Below are positions 40,048-50,440 of a DNA stretch of 64,000 nt, piece after piece. The notes under the pieces are model-generated. The model searched no databases, had not been told where the DNA came from, and saw only the letters and a list, made by a program, of their open reading frames with translations. The stretch is from positions 62,001-126,000 of the forward strand of contig NZ_CP042809.1 in the NCBI RefSeq assembly GCF_004014775.2, given 5' to 3'. Each line of letters opens with the position of its first letter. Position 1 is the stretch's first letter. The position numbers and the translations under genes are program-made. Source of the stretch: Acetobacter oryzoeni. GTDB lineage: Bacteria; Pseudomonadota; Alphaproteobacteria; Acetobacterales; Acetobacteraceae.

Positions 40048-41556
40048 TTAAAATCTAGTCCTTCCTGGATGTTTCACGAAAGACTGATCCTCTTCAACAT
40101 ATGCTTCCAGTACGCGGTAATCGCGATGACGGGAAAATCGTTTGAGCGACATCAGGTCAATGCCATCCTGAGCGCCTGTCGTGATGGCACCCCGACGTAG
40201 ACTGTGCCCGCTAAAATCGCCCTCAATACCCGCAGCCTGACAGCGGCGTTTGATGATTGTGGCTATCGAAAAGTCCGAAAGACTTTGCGTGCCGATTTTA
40301 GGATCAGGAGCAGTCCCATTTTTTTTCGCTGTTGCAGGCAGCCAAATTCTTGGGAAGGCCGCAGTCGTCTCGTTTGTGCTCTCTGTCTTTGTTTCGTTTG
40401 ACTTGTTTTTTCGTGGTGTCAGTTTTGACTCCCGTAGCCACGTCTCCCACGCACGAACTGGACAATGTCTGGTTATCCCACGGGGAATAACGATTGTGGT
40501 GCCCTGATGCTTCTTATCCCCCTTAGAGTAGGGTAGGGTGATCCGCATGCAGTCTTCATCAAGCGTGACGTGTTCGAGCTGGATCCCTGCCAGTTCAGAG
40601 CGACGAAGCGCTCCACCATAGCCAACCAGCAAAATGGCGCGGTCACGTGTATCCACCAGCGATGTCATAGGGATCTTATCAACGACCTCGCAGAGCATTT
40701 CCCAAGTCAAACCTTTTACCCGGCGTTGTGGCGTCTTGCTTGGTGAGCGATGAATTCCGGCCAGCATCTCAGAGACGAGAGCATGTGTCGTAGGTATGGG
40801 TAGATGTGCCACATGATGAAGATAGCGCAACGCAGCCCTATAGAGTTCAATAGTTGCTGGCTTGCGTCCGCGCAAAGCCAGATCAGCTAGATAGGTTGCA
40901 ACATCTTCGCTTCGCGCAGGCAGGGCAGGGAGGTCATGACGTTCAGCAAATGCACACCAGCCACGGATGGCCGAGCGGTAGGCTCGGCGGGTGTTAGCGG
41001 CCTTACCGATCTGAACGAATGTGCCTACGGCTGCCTGTGATGTCTCCAGTTGGCCGTCATGTTTGGGAACCTCAGCTTCGGCCAAAGCCGAGAACCAGCG
41101 GACAACATTGGCAGGAGCTTGTCCGATAGGTGCAGGTGTCGGGATAGAATTGACCTTGTCCTTGCTCGGAAGGAAAGATGGTCTTTCGTTCTGGTCCGAC
41201 GAAACAAGCGACGCGACAAACGCTAAGCGTCGTCGATCGATCTCAAGAGCTACTTCGAGATGGTAGCCGCTGGGGAGAGAGGAAAGGGCGCCCTCAAGAA
41301 GTTTACGCGCACTGGCTGTGTGTTCGGCGCCGTCGGGCAATTCAGTGTCGAGGAGAGCAGAGCCATCCGGAAGCATGCTGCCGGCGATAAAGACAGGAAG
41401 GGGCGGGGAGAAGCGTGCTGTCGAGAGAATGGGACGCAGGACGTCGATCGTAATGTCGGATTGAGCCAAACGCTGCCTGGTGAGGCGGTCTACCTGTTCT
41501 AGAATACGCGAGCGTAGAACAGGCCAGGATCCGGTCAGGTGTAGAGCATCAAGCAT
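40048..41556 (-). CDS. Tyrosine recombinase, XerC/D-like, plasmid-borne
   Basis: A 502-residue protein. The first 150 residues have no clear domain. A core-binding domain lies at about 165-265 and the catalytic domain after 285. The active-site residues are present: Arg in GALRRSELAG, His-x-x-Arg in GHSLRRGAIT, and RHRDYRVLEAYVEE with His and the Tyr nucleophile. Beside an origin, the likely task is resolving plasmid multimers. Its long N-terminal extension is atypical for Xer. The IS3 element lies directly upstream and may have replaced its promoter. Confidence 0.88.
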   Translation of the reverse strand: MLDALHLTGSWPVLRSRILEQVDRLTRQRLAQSDITIDVLRPILSTARFSPPLPVFIAGSMLPDGSALLDTELPDGAEHTASARKLLEGALSSLPSGYHLEVALEIDRRRLAFVASLVSSDQNERPSFLPSKDKVNSIPTPAPIGQAPANVVRWFSALAEAEVPKHDGQLETSQAAVGTFVQIGKAANTRRAYRSAIRGWCAFAERHDLPALPARSEDVATYLADLALRGRKPATIELYRAALRYLHHVAHLPIPTTHALVSEMLAGIHRSPSKTPQRRVKGLTWEMLCEVVDKIPMTSLVDTRDRAILLVGYGGALRRSELAGIQLEHVTLDEDCMRITLPYSKGDKKHQGTTIVIPRGITRHCPVRAWETWLRESKLTPRKNKSNETKTESTNETTAAFPRIWLPATAKKNGTAPDPKIGTQSLSDFSIATIIKRRCQAAGIEGDFSGHSLRRGAITTGAQDGIDLMSLKRFSRHRDYRVLEAYVEEDQSFVKHPGRTRF

Positions 41557-41562
41557 TGCTCG

Positions 41563-42585
41563 TTATCCTTTTCCCGAAAAACCAGCATAGTCAGACCCCT
41601 CAGCAATATCCTGACACAGTCGCTGCACCGCGACGAGCCCGTCCGCCGCATCACGAGGTCCATCGTATGTGAGGTGCCCCCTTTTTTGTATCCACTCAAA
41701 GGAGAGTTCCCGTTTTTTATGGCTTTGGTTTGATGGGATGACAAGTGTCTCGGGGGCATGCCCCCGAGACACTTGTCTGGCGACCTGATCCGGTGTCCTG
41801 CCACCCAGCTGGGAATGGGGGCGCACCGTATTGTAGTCTTCCCGCCAGTCAGCCAGAACCTGTCGGGCATGGCTGAGAGACGTGAACAGCGTCTCGTTGA
41901 GGCATTCATCCCTCAACCGGCCGTTGAAACTTTCGACAAAGCCGTTCTGTTGCGGTTTCCCGGGGGCGATATAGTGCCATTCAACCTTCATCTCATCCGC
42001 CCATTTCAGGATGGCATGGGATGTGAACTCCGTACCGTTGTCGCTGACAATCATGAGGGGTTTGCCATATCGTTCCACCAGGGCCGTCAGTTCCCGCGCC
42101 ACACGTCCACCTGATAATGACGTGTCGGCAACCAATGCCAGGTTCTTGCGACTGAAATCGTCGATAACAGCCAGAATGCGGAACCGGCGGCCACAAGTCA
42201 GGGCATCCGAGACAAAATCCAGGCTCCAGCGCTGCCCGGGTTCCTGAGGGATGGTCATGGGAGAACGCGTCCCCAGTGCCCTCTTGCGGCCACCCCGATG
42301 GCGGACTTTCAGCCCTTCCTCCTGGTAAAGGCGGAACAGCTTCTTGTGATTGGGGCTGAATCCTTCCCGCGCCAGAAGATAACCCAGGCGGCGATAGCCA
42401 AAGCGGCGTCGTTGGTCCGCCAGTTCCCGTAGGCGCTGGCGCAGGGCAGCATCGTCCGCTCCGGTAGAAACATACCGCGCGACACGCCTGGCAACACCAA
42501 TAAGCGCACAGGCTCGGCGTTCACTCAGGGCCAGAGCTTCCTGAATGTGTCGGACCGCCTGCCGTTTCGCGATAGGCGTTACCAC
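41563..42585 (-). CDS. IS3-family transposase, OrfB
   Basis: A 340-residue protein with an HTH_21-type start and an rve integrase core. The DDE residues are visible in [20 protein letters not shown] and [16 protein letters not shown]. It overlaps OrfA by 7 bp and is expressed by frameshifting. The natural end should be near the IS boundary at 41670, but no stop codon is present there. The frame runs on for about 34 residues into the flanking DNA, so the tail [20 protein letters not shown] is foreign and probably derives from a gene interrupted by the IS. Confidence 0.88.
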   Translation of the reverse strand: MVTPIAKRQAVRHIQEALALSERRACALIGVARRVARYVSTGADDAALRQRLRELADQRRRFGYRRLGYLLAREGFSPNHKKLFRLYQEEGLKVRHRGGRKRALGTRSPMTIPQEPGQRWSLDFVSDALTCGRRFRILAVIDDFSRKNLALVADTSLSGGRVARELTALVERYGKPLMIVSDNGTEFTSHAILKWADEMKVEWHYIAPGKPQQNGFVESFNGRLRDECLNETLFTSLSHARQVLADWREDYNTVRPHSQLGGRTPDQVARQVSRGHAPETLVIPSNQSHKKRELSFEWIQKRGHLTYDGPRDAADGLVAVQRLCQDIAEGSDYAGFSGKG

Positions 42586-42908
42586 TTTTTTCCAACAATT
42601 TCCTTCAGTGCCGCATTATCCAGCATGGCATCCGCAAGAAGACGTTTCAGGCGGCTGTTTTCATCTTCCAGCGCCTTCAGCCGTTTGGCCTCGGATACCT
42701 CAAGGCCACCATAACGGGTCTTCCATTTATAGAAGGTCGCGTCACTGATCCCGTGCTTACGGCAAAGATCAGAGACCTTCAGCCCGGATTCCTGTTCCTT
42801 CAGGATCCCTATGATCTGCTCTTCCGTAAAACGACTGCGCTTCATCCGTCCGTATCCTTCTCGATCGGACTCTACTTTTAAATGGTTACATTTCCGGGGG
42901 GCACGTCA
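41670..42908 (-). mobile_element. IS3-family insertion sequence
   Basis: The ends carry the imperfect terminal repeats TGAGGTGCCCCC (left) and TGACGTGCCCCC (right, reversed), spanning about 1.24 kb with the two overlapping frames typical of IS3. No target duplication is visible in the flanking bases, so the flanks have probably been rearranged after insertion. Confidence 0.8.
42579..42845 (-). CDS. IS3-family transposase, OrfA
   Basis: An 88-residue helix-turn-helix protein ([19 protein letters not shown], then [21 protein letters not shown]), followed by a leucine-zipper helix ([19 protein letters not shown]). These are standard OrfA features. It binds the IS ends and joins OrfB by frameshift near the overlap. 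Confidence 0.9.
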   Translation of the reverse strand: MKRSRFTEEQIIGILKEQESGLKVSDLCRKHGISDATFYKWKTRYGGLEVSEAKRLKALEDENSRLKRLLADAMLDNAALKEIVGKKW

Positions 42909-42922
42909 AACCACCTCAACAA

Positions 42923-43769
42923 TTAGGTCCTGTTAGATCTTGCAGTTTATTCCTATATATGAGGAATGACTGAAAGCAATGCGACGCAGATTTTCACGGA
43001 CGAAGCCTGGGCTGTTTGGGAGCCGCTGATTGAAGCGGTGCGCCCTCGCGGTAAGACGCCGCCGAAAGACCTGCGGCGGACGATTTCTGCGGTATTCTGG
43101 CGTCATCAGAATGGTGCGAAATGGCGCAGCATTCCTTCGGAATTGGGCCCGTGGTGGCTTGCTGCGCAGTTGTTCATCCGCTGGGCGAAGCGCGGGGTCT
43201 GGGAGCGCCTGTTCGCCCTGGTGCAGGAATGTGAACAGGCGTTGGGGATGGTCTTTCTCGACGGCACCAACATTCGTGCGCATCACAAAGCGGCTGGGGC
43301 CCAAAAAAAGGAGATGACAGCCGACAGCGAGACCATCGTGAAGTGCTTGGCCGCTCTCGCGGTGGCTAAGGCACCAAGGTCTGCGTAGTCGCTGACGGGC
43401 GTGGCCGTGCTGTCACCTTCACTTTGGCTCCCGGCCAGGCGCACGAACTGCCGCTCGCACCCGCCATGCTCGACCGCCTGCCACGCGAGCCATTATGGGT
43501 CGTCGGTGACAAGGGATACGCTTCCAATGCCTTCCGGGAACATGTCTGGGCCATGGGGGCTCGACCAGCGATCCCGACCAAGCGCCGGGACGCTGCCGTC
43601 GCCTGCCCACAATGGGCTTATCGCAACCGCCATCTGGTGGAAAACCTATGGGCCCGTCTGAAGGAATGGCGCGCCGTCGCAACGCGATACGAAAAGACTG
43701 CCGCCTCGTTCCTCGCTATCCTTCACCTCGCCGCAACTGCAGATTGGATCAAGATCTAACAGGCCCTAA
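42923..43769 (+). mobile_element. IS5-family element (IS427-like group)
   Basis: Terminal inverted repeats of about 20 bp, TTAGGTCCTGTTAGATCTTG on the left and its near-complement on the right, with one mismatch. A TA dinucleotide at each outer edge fits the short target duplication of this group. The IS3 element ends only 15 bp to the left. Confidence 0.85.
42966..43759 (+). pseudogene. IS5-family transposase with frameshift and stop
   Basis: The first frame (42966-43388) gives the N-terminal domain with VFLDGTNIRAHHKAAGAQKK. A run of seven A (43303-43309) is the expected programmed frameshift site. In the shifted frame the catalytic block LGRSRGG is followed by TAA (43367-43369) and then GTKVCVVADGRGR. 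The rest continues to 43759, including VVGDKGYAS and VENLWARLKEWR. The internal stop lies inside the catalytic domain and is not explained by frameshifting, so the copy is probably dead. Confidence 0.75.
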
Positions 43770-43987
43770 CGGCTGAGCAATATACTTTCCATGATCCTCC
43801 GTGCTGCGGGCCCTTATCTGCTGTCAGATCAAGCCGTGTCTGCTGTGCAGAAGCGTTCAGCTTAACGGTCTTTTGTGAAATGAGATTTGAGAGGGCTTTC
43901 TCTTCTTTGAGAAAGTCCTCTTTCTTTTTCGTCGCATCATCATTCCTGATCCTGAGGCATCATTTAGGGCCTACAGGATAGAATGAG

Positions 43988-44212
43988 ATGACAAAGCCTT
44001 CAGAACCAACAACAGCAGAATGGCGTGCTCACGTTGATGAGCAGTTTGATGCGATCGACCGCTGCTCACGTTTCGTGCATCTGGCCGTCTACGACGCCGA
44101 GAATGCTGCCAATGCCGTCGATTTTCTAAAGACCGTCAAAACCGCCTTTCCTTTCCGGATCACGCATATCCTGTCCGGAGAACAACCAAGCTTCGGTGCA
44201 ATCGCCTTGTAA
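43988..44212 (+). pseudogene. Fragment of an IS481-type transposase
   Basis: Between 43770 and 43987 nothing is assignable. The frame here then resembles the integrase core of IS481-type transposases (DRCSRFVHLAVYDAENAANA, then VDFLKTVKTAFPFRITHIL). It breaks off exactly where TDNG would follow and continues as unrelated sequence from about 44172. The fragment has neither end of the IS. Confidence 0.55.
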
Positions 44213-44325
44213 GCCGCATTGTCGCTGGCATAGTCACCTCGGTGCTCTCGAAAAAGCCGAACTCCGCGTTCTCGAAGTTCAGCAGGATAGGCAGGGGTGA
44301 ATTTCTGGTTCGTCATAGGGCTCAT
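44178..44325 (-). pseudogene. Fragment of an IS3-type OrfA
   Basis: On the minus strand the peptide MTNQKFTPAYPAELRERGVR, then LFREHRGDYASDNAAYKAIA and KLGCSPD, is the start of a second, different IS3-type OrfA. It breaks at the junction with the IS481 fragment. The stretch 44326-44570 has no gene except possible IS ends and the leader of the next gene. Confidence 0.6.
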
Positions 44326-44570
44326 CCTTTGAGTGTTTTACTCTCCGGTAAACCCGGGGCGGTTCAATTTGCACCTTTGATTCTTGCTTGCCTTCAGCTT
44401 GCGTGAGGCGGCCGACAACGTCGTGGATGCAGGGAACATGTGCCGTTGAACGAACGGCATTTATACAACAGCAGCCCATTCAGTGGAGTGGTCTGGTTTG
44501 GGCATGATTGCGTTGATTGTGCGGATTATGTTCAAATATAACTCTTACCATTGTATGGAAGTTTCACTTC

Positions 44571-45974
44571 ATGTCCGCATACCCCTATCTGGCCCATTGG
44601 AAAGAAGAGATCGAACGGAGTCCGAACGCCATTTATCTGACGATCGCGGATGCTCTGGCACTTTCCATCCGCAAGGGTGAGCTGAGGGAAGGAGACAGGC
44701 TGCCTCCACAGCGAACAATCGCAGAGTATCTTGACGCCAATCTGACGACCGTGACCCGGGCGTTTACCGAGGCGCGGCGGCGCGGCCTGATTGATGCGAC
44801 GGTCGGCCGGGGCACCTTTGTCCGTGTCGGCGCGGGAGAAAGTCACTGGCGTCATACGGGGCCGGCCGTAGTTGACCTGACCATGAACCTGCCGCCCATC
44901 CCGCAGGACCCGCCCCTTCAGCGCATTATCCAGAGCGACATTACGACCATCCTCAAGCAGCAGGACCTGAACAGTCTGATGTCCTATCGGGTAACGGGCG
45001 GTACACTGGAAGAACGCCAACTTGGCGCGAAATGGATCGCACCCGTCATCGGGCAGCGGCGCACAGATGAAATCCTTGTCTCGCCGGGTGCCCAGAGTGC
45101 TCTGGCTGCGATTGTCAGTACCCACACGCAACCGGGTGATGTCATTGTCACCGACCGCATCGCCTATCCGGGCATCCGGACCATTGCCGCGCAGTTCGAT
45201 CTCATTCTGGTGGGTGTGGACAGCGATATGGAAGGCATGATGCCGGACCAGTTGGATCGGGTCTGCGCCGAACATCATCCCCGGATGCTCTACTGCATCC
45301 CGACCATCCACAATCCCACCACGGCCACGATGTCTCTGCAAAGACGCAAGGATATCCTGAAGGTTGCCCAGCGCCATCATCTGCATATTGCTGAGGACGA
45401 CCCTTACAGTCTTCTCATGGACAATCCGCTGCCTGCGCTGGCGGCCCTTGATCATAGTCGTGTCAGTTACGTGGCGACTCTTGCCAAAACGCTCAGTCCG
45501 GGCCTGCGCACGGCGTATGTCGCCCTGCCCAACACGGACATGACCCGACGTGTTACGGCGGCGATCCGGGCGATTGCGCTCACCAATGCCGGTCTGCTCA
45601 GCGCGCTGACGGCGCGATGGATGCAGACCGAGCAGGCGCATACGATCCTCCATGCCATCCAAAAAGAACTGCGCCTGCGCCAGTCCATTGCCCGCAAGAT
45701 TCTCGGAGAGGGGCACTGCATGAATCCTAACGGACCGCATGTCTGGCTGAAACTGCCGGACTGGTGGGGGAGTGCGGATTTCGTGGCCTATGCCCGCAGG
45801 CGGGGGCTGGCGCTGGTGCCCAGCACCGTTTTTGCTATCAACGGCGAGCCCCCGCAGCGCGCACGGATCGCCCTGGGCAGTGCACCTGACGCCGCAAGCC
45901 TTGAGGAATCCCTGCATGGGGTGCTGTCGGTCCTGCAGCACAAGCGTTCCCCTGGTTTTGCCGATATTGTGTGA
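44571..45974 (+). CDS. MocR-type GntR regulator (PLP aminotransferase-like)
   Basis: The protein is 467 residues from the ATG at 44571, preceded by GGAAG. The N-terminal winged helix (LALSIRKGELREGDRLPPQR, then TVTRAFTEARRRGLIDA and GRGTFV) is of the GntR type. The rest has an aminotransferase fold with the PLP lysine in TLAKTLSPGLRTAY. MocR proteins sense PLP or amino-group compounds and usually control an adjacent gene. The Nit1 cluster follows on the same strand after 340 bp, so it is the likely target. Confidence 0.88.
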   Translation: MSAYPYLAHWKEEIERSPNAIYLTIADALALSIRKGELREGDRLPPQRTIAEYLDANLTTVTRAFTEARRRGLIDATVGRGTFVRVGAGESHWRHTGPAVVDLTMNLPPIPQDPPLQRIIQSDITTILKQQDLNSLMSYRVTGGTLEERQLGAKWIAPVIGQRRTDEILVSPGAQSALAAIVSTHTQPGDVIVTDRIAYPGIRTIAAQFDLILVGVDSDMEGMMPDQLDRVCAEHHPRMLYCIPTIHNPTTATMSLQRRKDILKVAQRHHLHIAEDDPYSLLMDNPLPALAALDHSRVSYVATLAKTLSPGLRTAYVALPNTDMTRRVTAAIRAIALTNAGLLSALTARWMQTEQAHTILHAIQKELRLRQSIARKILGEGHCMNPNGPHVWLKLPDWWGSADFVAYARRRGLALVPSTVFAINGEPPQRARIALGSAPDAASLEESLHGVLSVLQHKRSPGFADIV

Positions 45975-46192
45975 CCTGACAGCACGATCAGGAATGGTCG
46001 GAATCGCCTGATTCCCAGAGGCTGTTCGCGAGCGGCCAAAAAACAAAATCGCTTTCTGTTCACGAATGCGTGAAATAAATATCCTTACAAAACAAAGTGG
46101 TATTCAATTTATTCCCAATTGTCCTGCCCGTTAATATTTTTTGTATGGATCTGTCGTGGCTGAAAACAGGCCTGTCATGCGCTTTGCGTCGT

Positions 46193-46222
46193 TTGTCATG
46201 CATAGATCAGACATACAATATT
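46193..46222 (+). promoter_or_regulatory. Tentative promoter of the Nit1 cluster
   Basis: The gap 45975-46313 is AT-rich and contains no gene. TTGTCA and AATATT are spaced by 18 bases, a modest promoter match about 90 bp upstream of the first gene. MocR binding sites would be expected here, but I see no convincing direct repeats. Confidence 0.3.
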
Positions 46223-46313
46223 TTGTCTCCCCGTCATCCCGTGCCACGTTCGCTTCGGCACAGCGGTCAGCTTCGGCTTCTCGTCGGAGACCGCAGCACA
46301 CGGGAGATATAAC

Positions 46314-46796
46314 ATGCCGAAAGTCGAACACGCTCCGCATAAAGATGGCGATTGCTTCGTCAACTATGAAAATAAGGTCTTTGAGGACGTTAAAGCCAAA
46401 CCCGGCGAAAAAGCCCTCATCACCTTCCATACTGTCGCCAATGAAGGATCGGTTGGGTTCGTAAATCTTCTGCAGGCCACACGTCTGATCCGCAAAGGCT
46501 TCGAGACGTCGGTGCTGCTGTACGGTCCGGGTGTGACGCTTGGCGTGCAGCGTGGCTTTCCCCGTCTGGGTGACGAGGCCTTTCCGGGGCACATGAACTG
46601 CAACAAGCAGATCGCGAAAATCCTTGAAGAAGGCGGAAAGGTTTATGCCTGCCGCTTCGCGCTTCAAGCTCTCTATGGCTACGGCGAGCAGAATCTGATC
46701 CCCGGCATTACGCCGATCAATCCGCAGGACGTGCTCGACATCATCCTGCTGGCCCGCCGCGACAACGCCTTTATCCTCAATACCTGGACTCTCTGA
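46314..46796 (+). CDS. MSMEG_0572/Sll0783-family nitrogen-starvation protein
   Basis: A 160-residue soluble protein of the DsrE-like fold family that heads Nit1 clusters. It has [20 protein letters not shown] near residue 38, [20 protein letters not shown], a conserved Cys in MNCNKQ and in [16 protein letters not shown]. The biochemical role is not established; homologues are induced by nitrogen limitation in Synechocystis and mycobacteria. The order of the following genes confirms the identity. Confidence 0.88.
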   Translation: MPKVEHAPHKDGDCFVNYENKVFEDVKAKPGEKALITFHTVANEGSVGFVNLLQATRLIRKGFETSVLLYGPGVTLGVQRGFPRLGDEAFPGHMNCNKQIAKILEEGGKVYACRFALQALYGYGEQNLIPGITPINPQDVLDIILLARRDNAFILNTWTL

Positions 46797-46820
46797 AGGC
46801 CCAAGGGAGGACCGCAAGCC

Positions 46821-47804
46821 ATGTCCCGTATCGTTCGCGCCGCAGCCATCCAGATCAGCCCCGTCCTTGGTGACGATGGTCTGGGGACTGCCCGGAAAGT
46901 CTGTCAGGCCATCCGCGATGCCGCCGAAAAAGGCGTGACGTTGGTGGTCTTTCCCGAAACCTTCGTGCCCTATTATCCTTATTTCTCATTTATCCAGCCT
47001 GCTTTCCGCTTCGGCGGAGAGCATCTGGAGCTCTACGAGCGCGCTGTCATTATCCCTGGCCCGGTAACCGACATGGTGGCTGAAGCCGCCCGCGACACCG
47101 GCATGGTCGTGGTGCTGGGCGTGAACGAGCGCGATTTCGGCACGCTCTACAACACGCAGATCATCTTTGATGCGACAGGCGAGATCCTGCTCAAGCGCCG
47201 CAAGATCACGCCCACCTACCATGAGCGTATGGTCTGGGGGCAGGGCGATGGTGCCGGGCTGAAAGTTGTTGAGAGTGCTGCTGGGCGCATCGGGGCGCTG
47301 GCCTGCTGGGAGCATTACAATCCGCTCGCCCGCTACGCGCTGATGACCCAGCACGAGGAAATCCATTGCGCCCAATTCCCCGGCTCGCTGGTAGGCCAGA
47401 TCTTCGCCGACCAGATGGAAGTCACCATCCGGCATCATGCGCTTGAATCCGGCTGCTTTGTCGTGAACGCCACAGGCTGGCTCACGGAAGATCAGATCAG
47501 GGATATAGCGCGCGATCCCGCGCTGGAAGGACCGCTGCGGGGTGGATGCTTCACGGCCATCGTCTCACCTGAAGGCAAGCTGCTGGGCACGCCGCTGACG
47601 GAAGGCGAGGGGATGGTGATTGCCGATCTCGACTTTGCACTGATCACCAAGCGCAAGCGGATGATGGATTCCGTAGGGCATTACGCACGCCCGGAATTGC
47701 TCAGCCTACTGCAGGACCGGCGGCCCGCACGCACGGTGCATTATGTTGGTGAGCACGGAGCAACTGGGCCGGTTGGTTCCTCCAATGACGAGGCTGCGTC
47801 ATGA
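46821..47804 (+). CDS. nit1: Nit1 nitrilase (Sll0784 family)
   Basis: A 327-residue nitrilase with the full Glu-Lys-Cys triad: Glu46 in [11 protein letters not shown], Lys128 in [10 protein letters not shown] and Cys162 in [13 protein letters not shown]. It belongs to the bacterial Nit1 clade defined by this cluster. It should hydrolyse a nitrile to an acid and ammonia; the natural substrate is unknown. An AAGGGAGG ribosome-binding site precedes the start, and the stop overlaps the radical SAM gene by 4 bp. Confidence 0.93.
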   Translation: MSRIVRAAAIQISPVLGDDGLGTARKVCQAIRDAAEKGVTLVVFPETFVPYYPYFSFIQPAFRFGGEHLELYERAVIIPGPVTDMVAEAARDTGMVVVLGVNERDFGTLYNTQIIFDATGEILLKRRKITPTYHERMVWGQGDGAGLKVVESAAGRIGALACWEHYNPLARYALMTQHEEIHCAQFPGSLVGQIFADQMEVTIRHHALESGCFVVNATGWLTEDQIRDIARDPALEGPLRGGCFTAIVSPEGKLLGTPLTEGEGMVIADLDFALITKRKRMMDSVGHYARPELLSLLQDRRPARTVHYVGEHGATGPVGSSNDEAAS

Positions 47805-48910
47805 CTATTCCGATACTCGGCACGCTTTCCGGCCGCAAGCTCGTCACTGACCTGCAATCCTTCGGGCTTCAGATCGGTGAGCAGACCGGGGGTATCGCCC
47901 GCAAAGGGGGCGCCGGGCCTTCAGATCACAAGACGATCACCATCGCGGGTCAGACCGTCATGGTCCCGGTTTATACATCTGGTGCCCGACGGTCTCCGTT
48001 TCAGGCCAGTCCGCCTGACCAGAGTGGGACAAGCACGCTGCTGCGTGATGGCCAGACGCTGGGCACAATCCATTTTCCGAGGGCTCCGCGCTTTTATGGC
48101 CTGAGCACGGCGGACGGCATTCCTTACTGGAAGATCGCCCTTCTGCATGGCCGTGACACGCTGGCGACCACGGTGCACCAGACCTGCATCCGCTATGCCG
48201 ACCGGCGCACCTCCTGCCAGTTCTGCGCTATCGGCCAGTCGCTGGAGGCCGACCGCACCATTGCCTACAAGACACCCGCGCAGCTTGCCGAAGTTGCCAA
48301 GGCCGCCGTGGAACTGGACGGCGTGCGCGACATGGTACTGACCACCGGCACACCCAACGTAATTGATCGGGGAGCTGCCGTGCTGGCGGAATCAGCCCGT
48401 GCCATCCGGGCCGCAGTAGACCTGCCACTTCAGGTCCAGTGCGAGCCTCCGCGCGATCACGGCTGGTTCCAGCGCTTACGGGATGCAGGGGCTGACAGTC
48501 TGGGCATGCATCTTGAAGCCGCAACACAGGCGGTGCGGGAGAAGATCATGCCTGGCAAGGCCACGGTCAGCGTTGATCGCTATATCGACGCTTTCGCCAG
48601 TGCCGTGCCGATCTTCGGGCGTGGACAGGTCAATACCTACATTCTCGCGGGTCTTGGCGACAGTGCCAAAGACATTCTGGCTTTGGCCGAACGCCTGATT
48701 GCGTTCGGGGTCTATCCCTTCGTAGTGCCGTTCGTGCCCATTTCCGGCACACCGCTGGAAAATCACGCGCCGCCTTCAGCCGAGTTCATGAAATCCGTGC
48801 TGGCGCCACTGGGCCGGATGCTGCGCGAAGCGAACATGAAATCTACCGATATCCGTGCTGGATGTGGCCGGTGTGGCGCCTGTTCCTCGCTCTCGGCATA
48901 CGAACAATGA
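47801..48910 (+). CDS. Radical SAM protein, MSMEG_0568 family
   Basis: A 369-residue protein. The [4Fe-4S] site is [18 protein letters not shown] (about residue 128), a variant with nine residues between the first and second Cys. A second Cys cluster at the C-terminus ([10 protein letters not shown]) could hold an auxiliary cluster. The family occurs almost only in Nit1 clusters, and the radical step is thought to build the unknown product. It overlaps the genes on both sides by 4 bp. Confidence 0.92.
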   Translation: MTIPILGTLSGRKLVTDLQSFGLQIGEQTGGIARKGGAGPSDHKTITIAGQTVMVPVYTSGARRSPFQASPPDQSGTSTLLRDGQTLGTIHFPRAPRFYGLSTADGIPYWKIALLHGRDTLATTVHQTCIRYADRRTSCQFCAIGQSLEADRTIAYKTPAQLAEVAKAAVELDGVRDMVLTTGTPNVIDRGAAVLAESARAIRAAVDLPLQVQCEPPRDHGWFQRLRDAGADSLGMHLEAATQAVREKIMPGKATVSVDRYIDAFASAVPIFGRGQVNTYILAGLGDSAKDILALAERLIAFGVYPFVVPFVPISGTPLENHAPPSAEFMKSVLAPLGRMLREANMKSTDIRAGCGRCGACSSLSAYEQ

Positions 48911-49470
48911 GCACGATCCTCGAAGGCATGGAAGACCGGCCGTTCATCCCCACGGAATATGTTGTGCGTCTTGCCCGCACGCCGTGGGAACGCGCCGGTT
49001 ATCATGCTCTGCGCCGCGAAGTGTTCTGCACCGAACAGCAGGTATTCGCGGACGACGACCGGGATGCAACTGACGCAGTTGCCATTCCCATCATCGCGGC
49101 CTGCTGCCTGGCGGGGATGCCGGATCGGGTTGTGGGAGCGGTGCGCATTCATGAAGCTGAACCCGGCATCTGGCGCGGTTCCCGCCTGGCTGTGCATGCT
49201 GATTACCGCAAGCTGGGGCGGATCGGAGCGGAACTCATCCGTATGGCAGTCAGCACGGCGCATGAACTTGGGGCCACCCGGTTTCTGGCCCAGGTGCAGG
49301 AACAGAATGTACTGTTTTTCCGCCGCCTGCACTGGAGGAGTCTCGGCGTTATCACGCTGCATGGCCTGCCACATCATGACATGGAGGCCGATCTTTCGCG
49401 CTATCCGGCACACGGTCAGGATCAGACTTGGCTGCTACGTCCGCAGCCCCGGATACGGCAGGTGGCGTGA
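48907..49470 (+). CDS. GNAT N-acetyltransferase, MSMEG_0567/Sll0786 type
   Basis: A 187-residue protein from the ATG at 48907, which lies in the stop of the radical SAM gene. The acetyl-CoA-binding motif is RLAVHADYRKLGRIGAELIR, followed by the FLAQVQEQNVLFFRRLHWR region. In some genomes this domain is fused to the AIR-synthase-like partner; here that partner is separate and starts in a TGATG overlap. Confidence 0.9.
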   Translation: MSTILEGMEDRPFIPTEYVVRLARTPWERAGYHALRREVFCTEQQVFADDDRDATDAVAIPIIAACCLAGMPDRVVGAVRIHEAEPGIWRGSRLAVHADYRKLGRIGAELIRMAVSTAHELGATRFLAQVQEQNVLFFRRLHWRSLGVITLHGLPHHDMEADLSRYPAHGQDQTWLLRPQPRIRQVA

Positions 49471-50440
49471 TGGCACATCAACTTGCCACACTGCTGCGCA
49501 CGCTCCGCCATGGTCGCGCCCTTGCGGGCAAACAGGATATTGCTGAAGCTGCAGCGATCCTGAAACCGGCAGATCCCGATGCCATCCGTCTTGGCGATGA
49601 CTGTGCCGCGCTTCCAGACGGTGACGGCTATCTCCTGCTGGCCAGCGAGGGATTTCAGGACAGCTTTGTCCGCTCAATGCCGTGGTTTGCCGGGTATTGC
49701 GGCGTGATGGTCAATGTCAGCGATATCGTGGCCATGGGAGGCCGTCCCGTGGCCGTGGTGGATGCGTTGTGGAGCGATACGTCCGAGGTGGCCGCGTCCA
49801 TCCTGACGGGTCTGCATGACGGGGCACGCACCTATGGCGTGCCTGTTGTCGGCGGCCATACCAACATGCGCAGCACTCACAACTCGCTGTCGGTGGCGAT
49901 CCTTGGCCGTGCCCGTCATCTGCTGAGCAGCTTCGATGCCCGACCGGGCGAAGTCCTGATCGCCGCCATCGACCTGCGTGGCCGCTGGCACGATCCGCAC
50001 CCGTTCTGGGATGCAAGCTCCGCCCTGTGCGGCACCGAAGGGGCGGCCCGGCTGCGGGGGATCTCGAACTTCTTCCGTGCATAGCCGAGGATGGGCTATG
50101 CCGTGCCGCCAAGGACATCAGTATGGCGGGGCTGCTGGGTACCGCCCTCATGCTGGCCGAATGTTCAGGCGTGGGCATGACGATCACGCTTGATGATATT
50201 CCACGCCCCGATGTCGCGCCTATGGAACGCTGGCTGTCCGCATTCCCCAGCTATGGCTATCTGCTCACGGCGCGTCCCGAAGATGCGGATGCGGTCATCG
50301 CCCGCTTTCATGGGCGGGGCATTGCAGCTTCTGCCATCGGCCAGTGCAATGAGACGCGGCGTGTGGATGTCACATGGACGGATGAGAAGGAAACCTTTTG
50401 GGATCTGGACCGGACGCCACTCATGGGGTTTACGCCATGA
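49470..50440 (+). pseudogene. AIR-synthase-like protein (Sll0787 family), apparent frameshift
   Basis: The N-terminal part (49470-50084) has the PurM-like features IRLGDDCAALPDGDGYLLLA, DIVAMGGRPVAVVDALW and VPVVGGHTN. At the G-run 50056-50060 the frame breaks: one extra G would give LRGDLELLPCIAEDGLC and open the frame to 50440, with DISMAGLLGTALML and GYLLTARPED. PurM-like ATPases phosphorylate carboxamides or acids. As written the protein is split; a one-base sequencing loss is as likely as a real mutation. The end overlaps the next gene by 4 bp. Confidence 0.85.
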
